From: Deltaproteobacteria bacterium
Lineage (GTDB): Bacteria; Desulfobacterota; Syntrophia; Syntrophales; Smithellaceae
Length of the DNA stretch: 64,000 nt
Assembly (NCBI GenBank): GCA_022710585.1
Contig: JAKLGV010000013.1
Location: 1-64,000, forward strand
Direction of reading: 5' to 3'
Shown: positions 1-9,195 of the stretch, one piece after another
Position numbering within the stretch: the stretch's first letter is position 1
How the letters are laid out: each line of letters begins with the position of its first letter
Notes under the pieces: model-generated
Told to the model about the DNA's origin: nothing
Seen by the model: the letters and a program-made list of their open reading frames with translations, nothing else
Database searches by the model: none
Translations under genes and position numbers: made by a program

Positions 1-341
1 TTGCGGTTCAGCGCCAGGTATCCGGTTTTACTGCAAACCCGTCACCCTCGTCCGGTGCCGGGAAATCAGGGGAGAAATTCGTTTCTCTGGTCGGGTTGTC
101 GGGAAGTGGTTGTGTGAGATGACTTCGGCGTTTATTATCAAGGAGTTACGAGGAGCGCGGGCTTTGAGACTGTTTTGCGGTAGGTCGTCGTTCCCTCCAC
201 CAAAAAAGTAAATGATATTAAATACTTATATGTTTTTAAATTAGTCAGTAAGTAGTCGATAGATCTATTTTCTGTATAAGTTGAAACCATATAAACAAAG
301 TGGATCTGGTCGCTTCAAATGACCATGTGTCTTTTATTCTC
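1..341. other. Left-edge stretch, no recognised gene
   Basis: The first 200 bases are G+C-rich and the remainder is A+T-rich. One plus-strand frame is open from the window edge (base 2) to a TAA near base 211, about 69 codons, but the translation is rich in Arg, Gly and Pro and matches no family I recognise. The bases near 195-205 end in CTCCACCA, like a tmRNA or tRNA 3' end, but I could not build the required T-arm. This may be the end of an RNA or protein gene that starts outside the window. Confidence 0.2.
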
Positions 342-680
342 CTAATCAAGCAAATAATTTAATGTAAGTGAGAATATTGAAAAGACTAATGCGGCAAAAA
401 AAGCCGGCCAAAAACCTGAAATGTCAAATCCTTTGACGACGGCTGAAACAAGCCAAATCATCAAAGCATTAATGACTAAAATAAATAATCCCAGGGTAAG
501 AATATTGATTGGTAAAGTCAGCAGAATTAAAATCGGTTTGATGATTGCGTTTACAAAAGCCAGCAACAGAGCCGCCACCAGAGCAGTCCAGAAATTTTTT
601 ATCACGACTCCCGGAACAATATAAGGGACGAGCATTAATAGACCAGCATTAATTACCCATCGAAGAATGGTGTTTAACAT
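342..680 (-). CDS. Phage holin family 4 (YvlD-like) small membrane protein
   Basis: This 112-residue, very hydrophobic protein has four predicted membrane segments (about residues 5-25, 30-50, 55-80 and 88-110). The hallmark is the segment NAIIKPILILLTLPINILTLG, typical of the YvlD/DUF360 family placed in Pfam as phage holin 4_2. Members are chromosomal inner-membrane proteins of unknown role and are not proof of a prophage. The ATG at 680 follows a strong Shine-Dalgarno sequence, AGGAGG. It stands alone: the next gene on the same strand is nearly 400 bases away. Family assignment is good; function is unknown. Confidence 0.8.
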   Translation of the reverse strand: MLNTILRWVINAGLLMLVPYIVPGVVIKNFWTALVAALLLAFVNAIIKPILILLTLPINILTLGLFILVINALMIWLVSAVVKGFDISGFWPAFFAALVFSIFSLTLNYLLD

Positions 681-804
681 AACGCCTCCTAAAATCGATT
701 TCCGGCAAGTTTATGAACATAAAAGGGCCACGATTAGAACGTGACAAACGGACTCTCATTGCCCACTGTGAAAGGCTAACAATTCAGCGTTCATAAAATA
801 CTCT

Positions 805-1005
805 TTGAACACTATCTTGTCAAGGCAACAGGTGGAGTCCTTTTGGAAGTTCTGGGCTATCGTCCAGGAAAATCCCAAAGCCGGCCTGATTGTATGGACC
901 TGCATGGAAGGAGCGGTGCAGATTAAAATAGAGCCAACGAATACCAGAGTGATGGAGTTTGGGCGATTTGTCATACACAATGATGAGGAAGTCAGAATGT
1001 TTTGA
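805..1005 (+). CDS. Doubtful small ORF between holin-like gene and reductase
   Basis: Bases 681-1056 hold no clear gene. A 66-codon frame with a TTG start encodes a peptide with plausible amino-acid composition (aromatic-rich N-terminal third, centre with Cys-Met-Glu-Gly). I see no Shine-Dalgarno sequence before it and recognise no family. An overlapping 74-codon frame on the opposite strand is equally unconvincing. It may be a decayed gene remnant or chance. Confidence 0.15.
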   Translation: MNTILSRQQVESFWKFWAIVQENPKAGLIVWTCMEGAVQIKIEPTNTRVMEFGRFVIHNDEEVRMF

Positions 1006-1056
1006 TTATCTGTGACGGGAGCATGTGAGGAGCCGTGTGCCCTTATCCGCGTAAAC

Positions 1057-2985
1057 CTAAATTTCTATGCCGGCTTTATGGCCTTCGTGGATGGCTTCCA
1101 GAATGCGGCGCGGTTTTTTGGCGTCACCGACGATTTGATAGGGGATGGACAAATCATCGAGCACATCCGCCAGAGAGGTTTCAGATTTGGCGCCCATCGC
1201 GGTGACAATCAGTTCCGCGTTTTCCACTTGTTCTGTCCCTTTGTGGCTATAATGCACAGCACTGTCCTCAATTCTTAACACCTGAGCCCCGAAGAACAAT
1301 CGGCCGCCGGCATCCCGAATGCGCTTGTGCAGCCAGTAGCCGTGCGCGGTTAATTTGGCCACTGGGGGCACGGCCTGCATCTCCAGGACGGTAACAGCAA
1401 CGCCTTTGGAGAGTAAATAGTCCGCGGTTTCCATACCCACATATCCGGCACCCAAAATGACGGCCGGGCTTTTCAGCTCCACTTTGCCCAGCAGCACGTC
1501 ACGGGCATCCGCCACGCGTTTTGAATCCAGACCGGCAACCGGCGCCACAACCGGGTATGCGCCGCAGGCGATGATTACGGCATCCGGTTTATTCTGCCTG
1601 ATTTCCGCGGTACTGATTTGATGTCCGCAGTGAACCGGCACGGACATTTTTTTAAGATTGCGCAGAGACCACTCGACCCAATCCAGAAAGACGGCTTTGT
1701 GGGGCGGACGGCTCGCGGATAACAACTGCCCCCCGGCTTTTTCTTCTTTTTCAAAAATCTCAACGTGATGACCGCGTGCGTTCGCTGCCATCGCGGCCGA
1801 CAGGCCGGCCGGACCGGCGCCGATGATCCACACGCGCCGGGGCTTGTCCGTTTTGGTAATTTCGCCTTTGTATTCACGGCCGCAATCAGGATTGAAACTG
1901 CAGGAGGCGGATTTCATCTCGAAACTCAGCCGTTCAATGCAGCCCTGATTGCAGGCCACACACCAGCGGATTTCATCCAGAGCGCCGGCATGCGCTTTGT
2001 TGATGAAGTCCGGATCGGTCAGATGCTGGCGCCCGAAACTGATCAGGTCGGCGTCGCCGCGGGCGATCGCCTGATCGGCCAGATCCGGATGGTTGATGCG
2101 CCCCACGCCGATCACCGGCACATCGACAACCGACTTCAAAGCGCGGGCGCGAAACAGATTAAATCCCGTATCGGTGTCCATCGACGCAATGGCCAGATTG
2201 CCGGGCGTGGAATAAACACCGACCGAACAGTGGATGGCATCCACGCCGGCGGCCACCATGCGCGGGGCGAAGCTCTGCATAAAGGCGAGATCATATCCGC
2301 CGCGAATGAGTTCATCCGCCGAAACACGAATCCAAACCGGGAAATCTTTCCCCACAACCCTGCGCACGGCTGTAATAATTTCCAGAATGAAGCGCATGCG
2401 GTTTTCATCACTGCCGCCGTATTGATCTTCCCGATGGTTGGAGAAGGGCGAAAGAAACTGATTGAGCAGATACCCATGAGCGCCGTGCAGCTCCACAGCG
2501 TCAAAGCCCGCCTGACACGCGCGTCCTGCTGCTTTCGCGAATGATTCGATGATCTGCCCGATGCGATCCGGCGACATGGCCTCGCAGGGCTGTCCCAGAA
2601 TGACGCTGGGCAGGGATGAAGGAGCTTCGGGCATGGCGCCCGCTGCCGCCTCGAAGGTTTCCCGTCCGGCATGATGGAGCTGAAGGGCCGCTTTGGCGCC
2701 ATGGCGGTGCAATGCCTCCGGAATGCGCGCCAACCCGGGAATGAAATCATCGTTCCAGATGCCTATCTGATTGGGCATTCCCTTGCCCCTTGGATCAACC
2801 GCGCAAATCTCTGTGATAATCAGGCCGGTCCCGCCCTGCGCGCGTCTTTCCAGATACGCGACCAGACGGTCGCTGACTGTGTTGTCGAGATTGCCGTATC
2901 CTGTGCCCATTGGCGGCATGACGGCGCGGTTTTTTAAAGTCATTCCGTTAATCGTGATCGGTGAAAAAAGATGTGAATATTGCAT
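1057..2985 (-). CDS. NADH:flavin oxidoreductase, 2,4-dienoyl-CoA reductase type (Old Yellow Enzyme family)
   Basis: This 642-residue iron-sulfur flavoprotein reduces enoate or dienoyl-CoA double bonds with NAD(P)H. Residues 1-330 form the FMN-binding TIM barrel; the family motif HGAHGYLLNQFLSP is near residue 170 and GVGRI near 295. A C-x2-C-x3-C-x12-C cluster motif (CVACNQGC, then Cys) near residues 335-360 binds [4Fe-4S]. The C-terminal half has two dinucleotide folds, GAGPAGLSAA near 385 for FAD and GAGYVGMETA near 500 for NAD(P)H. Length and domain order fit FadH/BaiCD-type enzymes. ATG at 2985 has the Shine-Dalgarno sequence GGGAGG. In an anaerobe a role in unsaturated or aromatic acid metabolism is likely; the exact substrate cannot be read from sequence. 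Confidence 0.9.
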   Translation of the reverse strand: MQYSHLFSPITINGMTLKNRAVMPPMGTGYGNLDNTVSDRLVAYLERRAQGGTGLIITEICAVDPRGKGMPNQIGIWNDDFIPGLARIPEALHRHGAKAALQLHHAGRETFEAAAGAMPEAPSSLPSVILGQPCEAMSPDRIGQIIESFAKAAGRACQAGFDAVELHGAHGYLLNQFLSPFSNHREDQYGGSDENRMRFILEIITAVRRVVGKDFPVWIRVSADELIRGGYDLAFMQSFAPRMVAAGVDAIHCSVGVYSTPGNLAIASMDTDTGFNLFRARALKSVVDVPVIGVGRINHPDLADQAIARGDADLISFGRQHLTDPDFINKAHAGALDEIRWCVACNQGCIERLSFEMKSASCSFNPDCGREYKGEITKTDKPRRVWIIGAGPAGLSAAMAANARGHHVEIFEKEEKAGGQLLSASRPPHKAVFLDWVEWSLRNLKKMSVPVHCGHQISTAEIRQNKPDAVIIACGAYPVVAPVAGLDSKRVADARDVLLGKVELKSPAVILGAGYVGMETADYLLSKGVAVTVLEMQAVPPVAKLTAHGYWLHKRIRDAGGRLFFGAQVLRIEDSAVHYSHKGTEQVENAELIVTAMGAKSETSLADVLDDLSIPYQIVGDAKKPRRILEAIHEGHKAGIEI

Positions 2986-3088
2986 TGCGGCCTCCCGGAA
3001 ATATTTCTGATCAAGTTGTCACTGAAAATATAAGAAGAATGGTTTATCTGTCAATAAAATATATGCTGCTTTGCCTCTCAGCGGGGTG

Positions 3089-3862
3089 TCACTTTAAAGA
3101 AACAAGCCGGCTTTCCCTGTATCTGGAAGCGACGGACAATTCCGGTTTCAGATCTTTTCTCTGACCGATGAAATGATTAAAAGTCTGAAACGCAAGCTCC
3201 GGTGTATTATTATTCTCCGAGATATGCGAAAGGATCACATGCTTGAGTCTTGCTGACGCATGCTCCAGCGCGATCATTCCCGCCTGTCTGTTGGATAAGT
3301 GGCCCCTGTTGGATGCTATTCTCGCTTTCAGAAAGGGCGGGTAAGGACCTTTACTGAGCATGTCTTCGTCATAATTGGTTTCCAGAAAAATGGCATCGGC
3401 ATCCTTCACATGAGAGATGACATTGGAACAGGCCAGCCCGATATCCGTCAGCACAGCCACATTCCAGCCTTCTGAAGAGATCAGGAAACTGCATGGCTCC
3501 GCCGCGTCGTGGTATTTGAGAAAGGGGTGGATGAGGATCCTGCCGATTTTGATCTGTTCTTCCGGCGCGAAAAAATTCAGCAGCGCGCTGCTGATTAATT
3601 TTCCATAGGACGCGTAAGTTTTCCGGGTCATCAATATGGGCACGGTAAATCTTCTGGAAAGAACGTCAACCCCGCGCACATGATCCGCATGCTCGTGGGA
3701 GATCAAGACGGCCCGGACTTTGGACATGGATAGGTCGAGATTGGCCATCCGGTTGATGATCTGTCTGGCGCTGACGCCCGCGTCGACAAGAATGGCATCG
3801 TCATCGTTTTCCAGATAATAACAGTTGCCGTTGCTGCCGGAAGCTATGGATGCGATTTTCAA
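3089..3862 (-). CDS. MBL-fold metallo-hydrolase, YycJ/WalJ-like
   Basis: This 257-residue single-domain metallo-beta-lactamase-fold protein opens with MKIASIASGSNGNCYYLE, the typical YycJ start. The metal-binding motif SHEHADH is near residue 55, followed by a conserved Asp in LTDIG near 145 and the family-specific LSHISENNNTPE near 215. Homologues are cytosolic nucleases or hydrolases linked to DNA repair or cell-wall signalling in Firmicutes; the substrate here is unknown. It lies downstream of the HU gene on the same strand, separated by an imperfect hairpin, and upstream of the reductase by about 100 bases. Confidence 0.85.
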   Translation of the reverse strand: MKIASIASGSNGNCYYLENDDDAILVDAGVSARQIINRMANLDLSMSKVRAVLISHEHADHVRGVDVLSRRFTVPILMTRKTYASYGKLISSALLNFFAPEEQIKIGRILIHPFLKYHDAAEPCSFLISSEGWNVAVLTDIGLACSNVISHVKDADAIFLETNYDEDMLSKGPYPPFLKARIASNRGHLSNRQAGMIALEHASARLKHVILSHISENNNTPELAFQTFNHFIGQRKDLKPELSVASRYRESRLVSLK

Positions 3863-3883
3863 TAGGGGTTTCCTGCCTGATTC

Positions 3884-3921
3884 AGAAAAGCCGTTCCAGA
3901 AAAATCCGGAAACGGCTTTCT
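3884..3921 (-). terminator. Hairpin between HU and YycJ-like genes
   Basis: CAGAAAAGCCGTTCC on one side pairs imperfectly, with a one-base bulge, with GGAAACGGCTTTCTG on the other around an A-rich loop. Placed just after the HU stop codon on the minus strand, with a short run of T, it looks like a weak intrinsic terminator that limits read-through into the hydrolase gene. Confidence 0.5.
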
Positions 3922-3941
3922 GAACAGAATGAGCTGTTGAT

Positions 3942-4211
3942 CTACTTGACCGCGTCTTTCAGACCCTTGCCGGCCTTGAAGACGGGGACTTTCTTGGCGG
4001 CAATTTTGATTTCTTTGCCTGTCTGAGGGTTTCGGCCTTTGCGGGCTTTCCGTTTCTTCACATCAAATGTTCCAAAACCAACCAGTGTGACAGCATCCCC
4101 TTTTTTGAGGGATTTCGTAATGGCGGCCAGAACCGCGTCCACCGCGTCTGCGGCTTCTTTCTTAGTGCAAGTCGCTTTTGCTACTTCTTCGATCAAATCG
4201 CCTTTGTTCAT
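3942..4211 (-). CDS. hup: HU-family DNA-binding protein (copy 1)
   Basis: This 89-residue histone-like protein is of standard HU length. It carries the [18 protein letters not shown] beta-ribbon with the conserved RNPQTG and the closing [11 protein letters not shown]. It bends and compacts DNA as a dimer. A second, nearly identical copy lies at 16540-16809. The start follows the Shine-Dalgarno sequence AAAGGAG. A sigma-70-like promoter lies directly upstream and overlaps the start of the next rightward ORF. Confidence 0.95.
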   Translation of the reverse strand: MNKGDLIEEVAKATCTKKEAADAVDAVLAAITKSLKKGDAVTLVGFGTFDVKKRKARKGRNPQTGKEIKIAAKKVPVFKAGKGLKDAVK

Positions 4212-4243
4212 AGAGTGTCTCCTTTATGGATTTTAAGTGGCGC

Positions 4244-4272
4244 TTTTTATAAATAATTTTTAAATTAGTCAA
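4244..4272 (-). promoter_or_regulatory. Probable sigma-70 promoter of HU copy 1
   Basis: On the minus strand TTGACT (4272-4267) is followed after 17 bases by TAAAAA, or after 15 by TATAAA. It sits about 35 bases before the HU start codon. Confidence 0.5.
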
Positions 4273-4727
4273 TGATAATCAAGCGGCGGATGGAAATATT
4301 TTGGATCCGGGGCTCTCGGGCTTATCTCAACTTTTATACCCCGAAACAAAAATTCACCGGAGACGAACGTGCGATCGCGGAACGTTTGAAAAATAATGAA
4401 GTGGTGCCGTTTACGGACGTTTTTTCGATCATTTACAAACTCGCGCTGTCACAACTGGGGAAGGCGTATGACTTCAGCCTTGATTTTGAAAGCTTCGAAA
4501 AGATGTCCTGCACTGAATTCGTTTACTACTGCACCAAATCACTCGAATGGTGCGTCGGCGTGCGTCCGGTTATTGAGAGCGTTGTCTTCATTAAAGCGCC
4601 GGGTATTGCCCCTGACGCCTTTCTCGGATCGCCGCAACTGGGTATTTCATTTGCCAGTCAATCCGTTCTGGATATGGACGTCATCCGGAAAATAAAAAAT
4701 CGTTATCCGGGGCCTTATGGAGGGTGA
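4272..4727 (+). pseudogene. Truncated YiiX/YebB-like permuted papain-fold peptidase
   Basis: The 151-residue product matches only the C-terminal part of the YiiX/YebB (DUF830, peptidase C92) NlpC/P60-like family: a helix ending LGKAYDFSLDFES is followed by EKMSCTEFVYYC, where Cys of SCTE is the expected nucleophile. In this circularly permuted family the catalytic His lies in the N-terminal half, which is absent. An in-frame stop lies two codons before the ATG and the start falls inside the HU promoter, so no longer version is possible. I see no Shine-Dalgarno sequence. It is most likely a 5'-truncated, inactive remnant, although transcription from an unknown start cannot be excluded. Confidence 0.55.
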
Positions 4728-4889
4728 GACTTGTTACGCGCATTGAGCCTCTTGGCAAAAGAATATGACGGAAGAAGGTGACCGGGATGAAGGGCACATT
4801 GGAATTTGTCAAAAATTAATTATCTTTAACTGAAAAAATAGGTTATAATTTAAATATAATGTTATTTAATTAAACTCAGGAGGTGTGTT

Positions 4890-5255
4890 ATGCCAGGCTA
4901 CAAATGGATGGAACACAAGGGAAAAAGAATGTTTTACATGAATCTCGGGACGGATAATCCAGAAGAACTGAAAAATGTAACATCCCAGATCGAACAAATT
5001 TTTGAAAAAGAACCTCCCAAGTCAATCCTGTCTCTCTGTGACGTGACGGGCATAACCATCAAACCGGAAATGGTTCAGATTCTCAAGGATTTTACCAAAC
5101 ATAACGAGCCTTATGTGAAAATGACCGCTATTTTGGGCGTTGACGGACTGAGGCTGATCATCTTCAATTCGCTGCTGGCGTTCACAAGGCGAAAAAATCT
5201 TGTCTTAAAGCCTTCCAGAGAACAGGCGCTGGATTGGCTGATTAGTCAAGGTTAA
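4890..5255 (+). CDS. Hypothetical protein, possibly SpoIIAA/STAS-like fold
   Basis: This 121-residue soluble protein starts after a strong Shine-Dalgarno sequence (AGGAGG) and has a TATAAT-like element about 45 bases upstream. The pattern of an N-terminal strand pair (KWMEHKGKRMFYMNLG), an amphipathic helix, a central strand (SILSLCDVTG), helix and strand resembles SpoIIAA-like STAS/SEC14-type domains, but I see no phosphorylatable Ser motif. Function is unknown; the fold suggestion is inference. Confidence 0.6.
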   Translation: MPGYKWMEHKGKRMFYMNLGTDNPEELKNVTSQIEQIFEKEPPKSILSLCDVTGITIKPEMVQILKDFTKHNEPYVKMTAILGVDGLRLIIFNSLLAFTRRKNLVLKPSREQALDWLISQG

Positions 5256-5479
5256 AAATTTTTCTGATCGCCCCCAAGGTCTGCGTAGTGGATTGTTTTG
5301 CAAGGGGAGAGGTTTTATCTCAACGAGATGTCCAACTTTGCCCGCTTGATTAATCATTCAAAACGTAGTAGAAAACGAATCGTTATACGACGTGCGGTTT
5401 GCTGAAACGGCGCCGCATCGTCCCGGCCGGAGAGCCGGAAATGAATTTGGGATGACTGAAATTAACATGGGATGACATT
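5256..5479. other. Intergenic stretch, nothing recognised
   Basis: 224 bases between two hypothetical genes. I see no clear promoter, hairpin or repeat. Confidence 0.4.
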
Positions 5480-5767
5480 ATGAATGTTCAGAAAATATTT
5501 GAAGCCCTCCACCAAGAGACCACCGATAAATCAGCGCTGGGAATCATCTGCCGTGAACTGGAAAACCAGGCCTATTCGCTGGCCATTGATGACGTTCAGG
5601 TGACGGCGGAAGAAATCTTTGATGGACTGCATAAAGACATTGAGCAAAAGAAATCATTAAACATAGCGCTAATGAACACCTCGCTGACGAGAAAGGTGAA
5701 GATTGAACAGGAGTTTTGCGTGGAGTTCACCGGCTCTCGTGAATTTATCATCAAACAAAAGAAGTAG
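5480..5767 (+). CDS. Hypothetical protein, 95 residues
   Basis: This is a small acidic helical protein with no recognised domain, signal or membrane segment. Two similar segments (EALHQETTDKSALGIICREL and DGLHKDIEQKKSLNIALMN) suggest an internal helical repeat. The start is preceded by GGGATGACATT, a weak ribosome site. It precedes the HD-GYP gene by about 230 bases, with a candidate promoter between, so it is probably a separate transcription unit. Confidence 0.5.
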   Translation: MNVQKIFEALHQETTDKSALGIICRELENQAYSLAIDDVQVTAEEIFDGLHKDIEQKKSLNIALMNTSLTRKVKIEQEFCVEFTGSREFIIKQKK

Positions 5768-5841
5768 GCATCCCCTCAATCTTTTATTCTTGTTCCTCTC
5801 TGAAAAATCATCCATCCGCTATGGGCGCGGTGAAGATTGCC

Positions 5842-5871
5842 TTGACAAGAACAGCGCTTATTTAGTAGATT
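5842..5871 (+). promoter_or_regulatory. Candidate sigma-70 promoter for the HD-GYP gene
   Basis: TTGACA at 5842-5847 is followed after 18 bases by TAGATT at 5866-5871. It lies about 125 bases before the proposed start codon. Confidence 0.35.
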
Positions 5872-5997
5872 AACCTCACCTGAAAAACGATAAGTTCTAT
5901 TATCATAATGCAATGATGGCTGCGGTGTCCGGCAATCAGGCGGCTGCCGTCATCATTAATGAATGTTAGCCTTCACAACAACACGGGAAGCAATTCA

Positions 5998-8199
5998 ATG
6001 AATGCTCAGACGCTGCGGGTATTAATGGTTGATGATTCGGAAGATGATGTCCTCCTGATACTTCGTGAACTCAAAAAAGGCGGTTATGCCCCGGTCTATG
6101 AGCGTGTGGAAACCGCCGCTGCCATGAAAAAAGCTTTGCAGGATCAGCCGTGGGACATTGTTTTGTGCGATTATAACATGCCGCAATTTAATGCGCCTTC
6201 CGCCATTACCGTTTGTAAAGAAGTCAATCTGGATATCCCGATTATTATTATTTCCGGAACGATCGGTGAAGAAACCTCCGTCGAGTGCATGCGCCTGGGC
6301 GCCCACGATTATTTTATGAAGGGCAAATTGTCGCGCCTGTGCCCGGCCGTGGATCGGGAATTGGAAGACGCGAAGGTTCGCAAACGGCAGAAGCAGACGG
6401 AAATACAGAAGGAAAACGCCATTAGAGCACTGGAACAGAGCGAAGAAAAATACCGGACCATTCTGGAAGACATTGACGACGGTTATTATGAAATGGATCT
6501 TGCCGGAAACATGACTTTTTTCAATGATTCTTTATGCCATATATTCGGTTATCCCAGAAACGAGTTGATGGGAATGAACAACCGAAAGTTTACCGATCCG
6601 GCGAACACTAATATGCTTTATCAGGCATTCAATAAAGTATATAAGACAGGCCATTCCACCAAGGAATTTGATTGGCAAATCATCAGAAAAGACGGGACGC
6701 AACGGTATATCGAAGCTTCCGTGTCGCTCCTGAAGGACGTGTCCGGGAAGCCTTTCGGCTTCAGAGGAATCGTGCGCGACATCACCGATCGCAAGCATCA
6801 GGATGATTTAATCCGGGAAAGCGAAGAAAAGTACCGGCTGCTGGCCGACCATATGAAAGATCAGATCTGGCTGATGGATCTGGATTTAAAGATCACCTAT
6901 GTCAGCCCGTCCGTAGAAAGGGCGCTCGGGTATACACTGGACGCAATCAAGAAAATGTCCCTGGATAAACTCCTGTCGCGGGCATCGTTTCATACCGCTC
7001 AAAATTTCTTTTCCCGGGAAATGCCCGTTGCTCTGGCGGCTCCCTTGGATTATATCTTAAATCGTTCTTTGGATCTGGAATTCCGCCGTAAAGACGGGCA
7101 TAAATTGTGGGGGGAATGCATGTTCAGCTTCATCCGGGATGAAAACGGGAAACCCGTGTCTCTTCTCGGGGAAGCGCGTGATATTACCGAGCGCAAAAAG
7201 GCGGAAGCCGCTTTGCTCGAAAGCGAGGAACGCTATAAAGCGCTGTTCGATCGCTCGCTGGATATGGTTTATATTATTGATTTTAAGGGTAATTTTCTTG
7301 ACGCCAATGATGCCTCCTTTGAGCGTTTCGGCTATACGAGAGAAAATCTTTCCGGCCTTTCCGTGACATCTATTATGGATAAAGATCAACTTCCTCCTGT
7401 TTATGAAGCGATACGGGAAATCGTCGAAACAGGCTATCAGAAAAACCTGATTGAGGTAAAACTGCGCCACAGGGACGGTTCCACCATATACGTGGAAACC
7501 AAGGGGTCCATCATTACGAAGGATGGGAAACCGGTAGCAATTCAGTTGATCGCCCGCGATATTACCGAGCGTAAAAAAGCGGAGGCCCATCTTCAGCAAA
7601 CGCTGGAAAGCCTCAAGAAAGCGGTGGGAACGACCATTCAGGTGCTGGTGTCAGCTTTGGAGGCAAAAGATCCTTACACAGCGGGGCACCAGTCCCAGGT
7701 TGCTCGTCTTGCGTGTGTCATAGCTGCGGAGATGGGATTGGACCCGGATACCATTGAAGGAATCCGTCTGGCCGGTGTCATCCACGACATCGGAAAACTG
7801 GCCGTTCCGGCGGAGATATTAACGAAACCGACCCGGTTGACCGATCTTGAATTTTCACTGATCAAACAGCATCCCGAGAGCGGATACGAGATGTTGAAAT
7901 ATGTGGAATCGCCCTGGCCCCTGGCACAGATTGTTTACCAGCACCATGAACGGATAGACGGCACAGGTTATCCCAGAAATCTGAAAGGAAATGAAATTCT
8001 CCTGGAGGCCCGCATTATGGCGGTTGCCGATGTTGTCGATGCTATGGCGTCGCACCGTCCCTATCGAGCGTCACTGGGCACGGACGCGGCTCTCGCGGAG
8101 ATTGAGAAACACAGAGGCACTCTTTATGACGGCGCTGTTGTCGATGCCTGCCTGAAATTATTCAGAGAAAAGGGCTACCAACATATTAAAGAAAGCTGA
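5998..8199 (+). CDS. Response regulator with three PAS domains and HD-GYP (c-di-GMP phosphodiesterase)
   Basis: The product is about 733 residues. An N-terminal receiver domain (LMVDDSEDD, acceptor Asp in VLCDYNMP, Lys in MKGKL) is followed by three PAS/PAC units, each ending DITDRK or DITERKKAEA, then an HD-GYP domain with HDIGK, HHERIDGTGYP and the closing CLKLF segment. It should hydrolyse cyclic di-GMP under control of a phosphorelay and of PAS-sensed signals in the cytosol; no membrane segment is visible. An ATG at 5959 would add 13 residues, but GGGAAG lies before the ATG at 5998, so I prefer the shorter form. No cognate kinase is adjacent. Confidence 0.9.
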   Translation: MNAQTLRVLMVDDSEDDVLLILRELKKGGYAPVYERVETAAAMKKALQDQPWDIVLCDYNMPQFNAPSAITVCKEVNLDIPIIIISGTIGEETSVECMRLGAHDYFMKGKLSRLCPAVDRELEDAKVRKRQKQTEIQKENAIRALEQSEEKYRTILEDIDDGYYEMDLAGNMTFFNDSLCHIFGYPRNELMGMNNRKFTDPANTNMLYQAFNKVYKTGHSTKEFDWQIIRKDGTQRYIEASVSLLKDVSGKPFGFRGIVRDITDRKHQDDLIRESEEKYRLLADHMKDQIWLMDLDLKITYVSPSVERALGYTLDAIKKMSLDKLLSRASFHTAQNFFSREMPVALAAPLDYILNRSLDLEFRRKDGHKLWGECMFSFIRDENGKPVSLLGEARDITERKKAEAALLESEERYKALFDRSLDMVYIIDFKGNFLDANDASFERFGYTRENLSGLSVTSIMDKDQLPPVYEAIREIVETGYQKNLIEVKLRHRDGSTIYVETKGSIITKDGKPVAIQLIARDITERKKAEAHLQQTLESLKKAVGTTIQVLVSALEAKDPYTAGHQSQVARLACVIAAEMGLDPDTIEGIRLAGVIHDIGKLAVPAEILTKPTRLTDLEFSLIKQHPESGYEMLKYVESPWPLAQIVYQHHERIDGTGYPRNLKGNEILLEARIMAVADVVDAMASHRPYRASLGTDAALAEIEKHRGTLYDGAVVDACLKLFREKGYQHIKES

Positions 8200-8367
8200 A
8201 ACCCCTCTCGCGTCTCCGGCGACGCAATCTATTTGACAAACAATAAAATCATTTGCAAAAAGACGCTCTGATATGATTATTATCTAACGATTCATCCCTT
8301 CATGTTGATCCTGCCGGATGACGGTCGGGATTTTGCCGATGAATCATCCACCGAAGGAGAAAACGTT

Positions 8368-9195
8368 ATGAACACCTTGAAAGTCATCCTGCTGATCAGC
8401 GCTCTCTCCGGTCTCCTGGTGATTGTCGGATATCTGGTCGCCCGGGGAACCGGTGTGGTGATCGCACTGGTGATTTCGGCTCTGATGAATTTCGGGAGCT
8501 ATTGGTTCTCAGACACCATCGTTCTGAAAATGTATCATGCGCGTTCCGTTACGCGCGCGGAGGCGCCGGTTCTTTATGATGCCGTGGAATCTCTGGCGGC
8601 CAGGGCCGCTATTCCCGTGCCGAAGGTCTATATCATTCCATCGGAAACGCCGAATGCATTTGCCACCGGCCGGAATGAAAATCATGCCGCTGTGGCCGTT
8701 ACCTCCGGTCTGCTGAATCTGATGAAACGCGATGAAGTGGAAGGGGTGATCGCCCATGAGCTGTCGCACATCAAGCACAAGGATATTCTCATCAGCACGA
8801 TGGCGGCCACCATTGCCAGCGCCGTTGTTCTACTGTCGAGATGGAGCATGTTCTTCGGCAGTGACGACGGCAGCGCCGTGAGCGCTCTGGCGGTGGCGAT
8901 TATCGCGCCGGTGGCGGCAACATTGGTTCAGATGGCCATCTCCCGCTCCCGGGAATATGAAGCTGATGCCGGCAGTGCGCGGATCACCGGCAATCCCGAA
9001 GCCCTGGCCAACGCCTTGATGAAACTGTCCGGCGCGGCCCGGCAAAAATCTTTAGGCGCCAATCCGGCAACCGCCCATATGTTCATCGTCAATCCGCTTT
9101 CCGCCGGGACCATTATGGGATTATTCAGCACTCATCCGCCGGTGGAAAAAAGGGTTGCAAGGCTGCTGGCGATGAAAGGTGGTTCAACATTCTAA
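8368..9195 (+). CDS. htpX: M48 zinc metalloprotease HtpX
   Basis: This 275-residue inner-membrane protease has two N-terminal membrane segments, the zinc motif HELSH in VIAHELSHIKHKD near residue 130, two more hydrophobic segments, and the third zinc ligand in SREYEADAGSARITG. It degrades misfolded membrane proteins. The frame is open from 8302, but AAGGAG lies just before the ATG at 8368 and the protein then begins MNTLKVILLISALSG, as the family does. The next gene begins directly after its stop codon, indicating co-transcription. Confidence 0.92.
   Translation: MNTLKVILLISALSGLLVIVGYLVARGTGVVIALVISALMNFGSYWFSDTIVLKMYHARSVTRAEAPVLYDAVESLAARAAIPVPKVYIIPSETPNAFATGRNENHAAVAVTSGLLNLMKRDEVEGVIAHELSHIKHKDILISTMAATIASAVVLLSRWSMFFGSDDGSAVSALAVAIIAPVAATLVQMAISRSREYEADAGSARITGNPEALANALMKLSGAARQKSLGANPATAHMFIVNPLSAGTIMGLFSTHPPVEKRVARLLAMKGGSTF

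Noticed and set aside
1..210. Possible tmRNA or tRNA 3' end because of CTCCACCA near base 200
   Set aside because: I could not find a T-arm stem and loop upstream nor the matching 5' acceptor strand; left as unrecognised.
342..680. Prophage holin
   Set aside because: No lysis, capsid or integrase genes are nearby; this family is common on ordinary chromosomes.
1765..2544. Long plus-strand frame of 259 codons opposite the OYE-type reductase
   Set aside because: It is a shadow of the minus-strand gene, which has complete domain motifs and a ribosome site.
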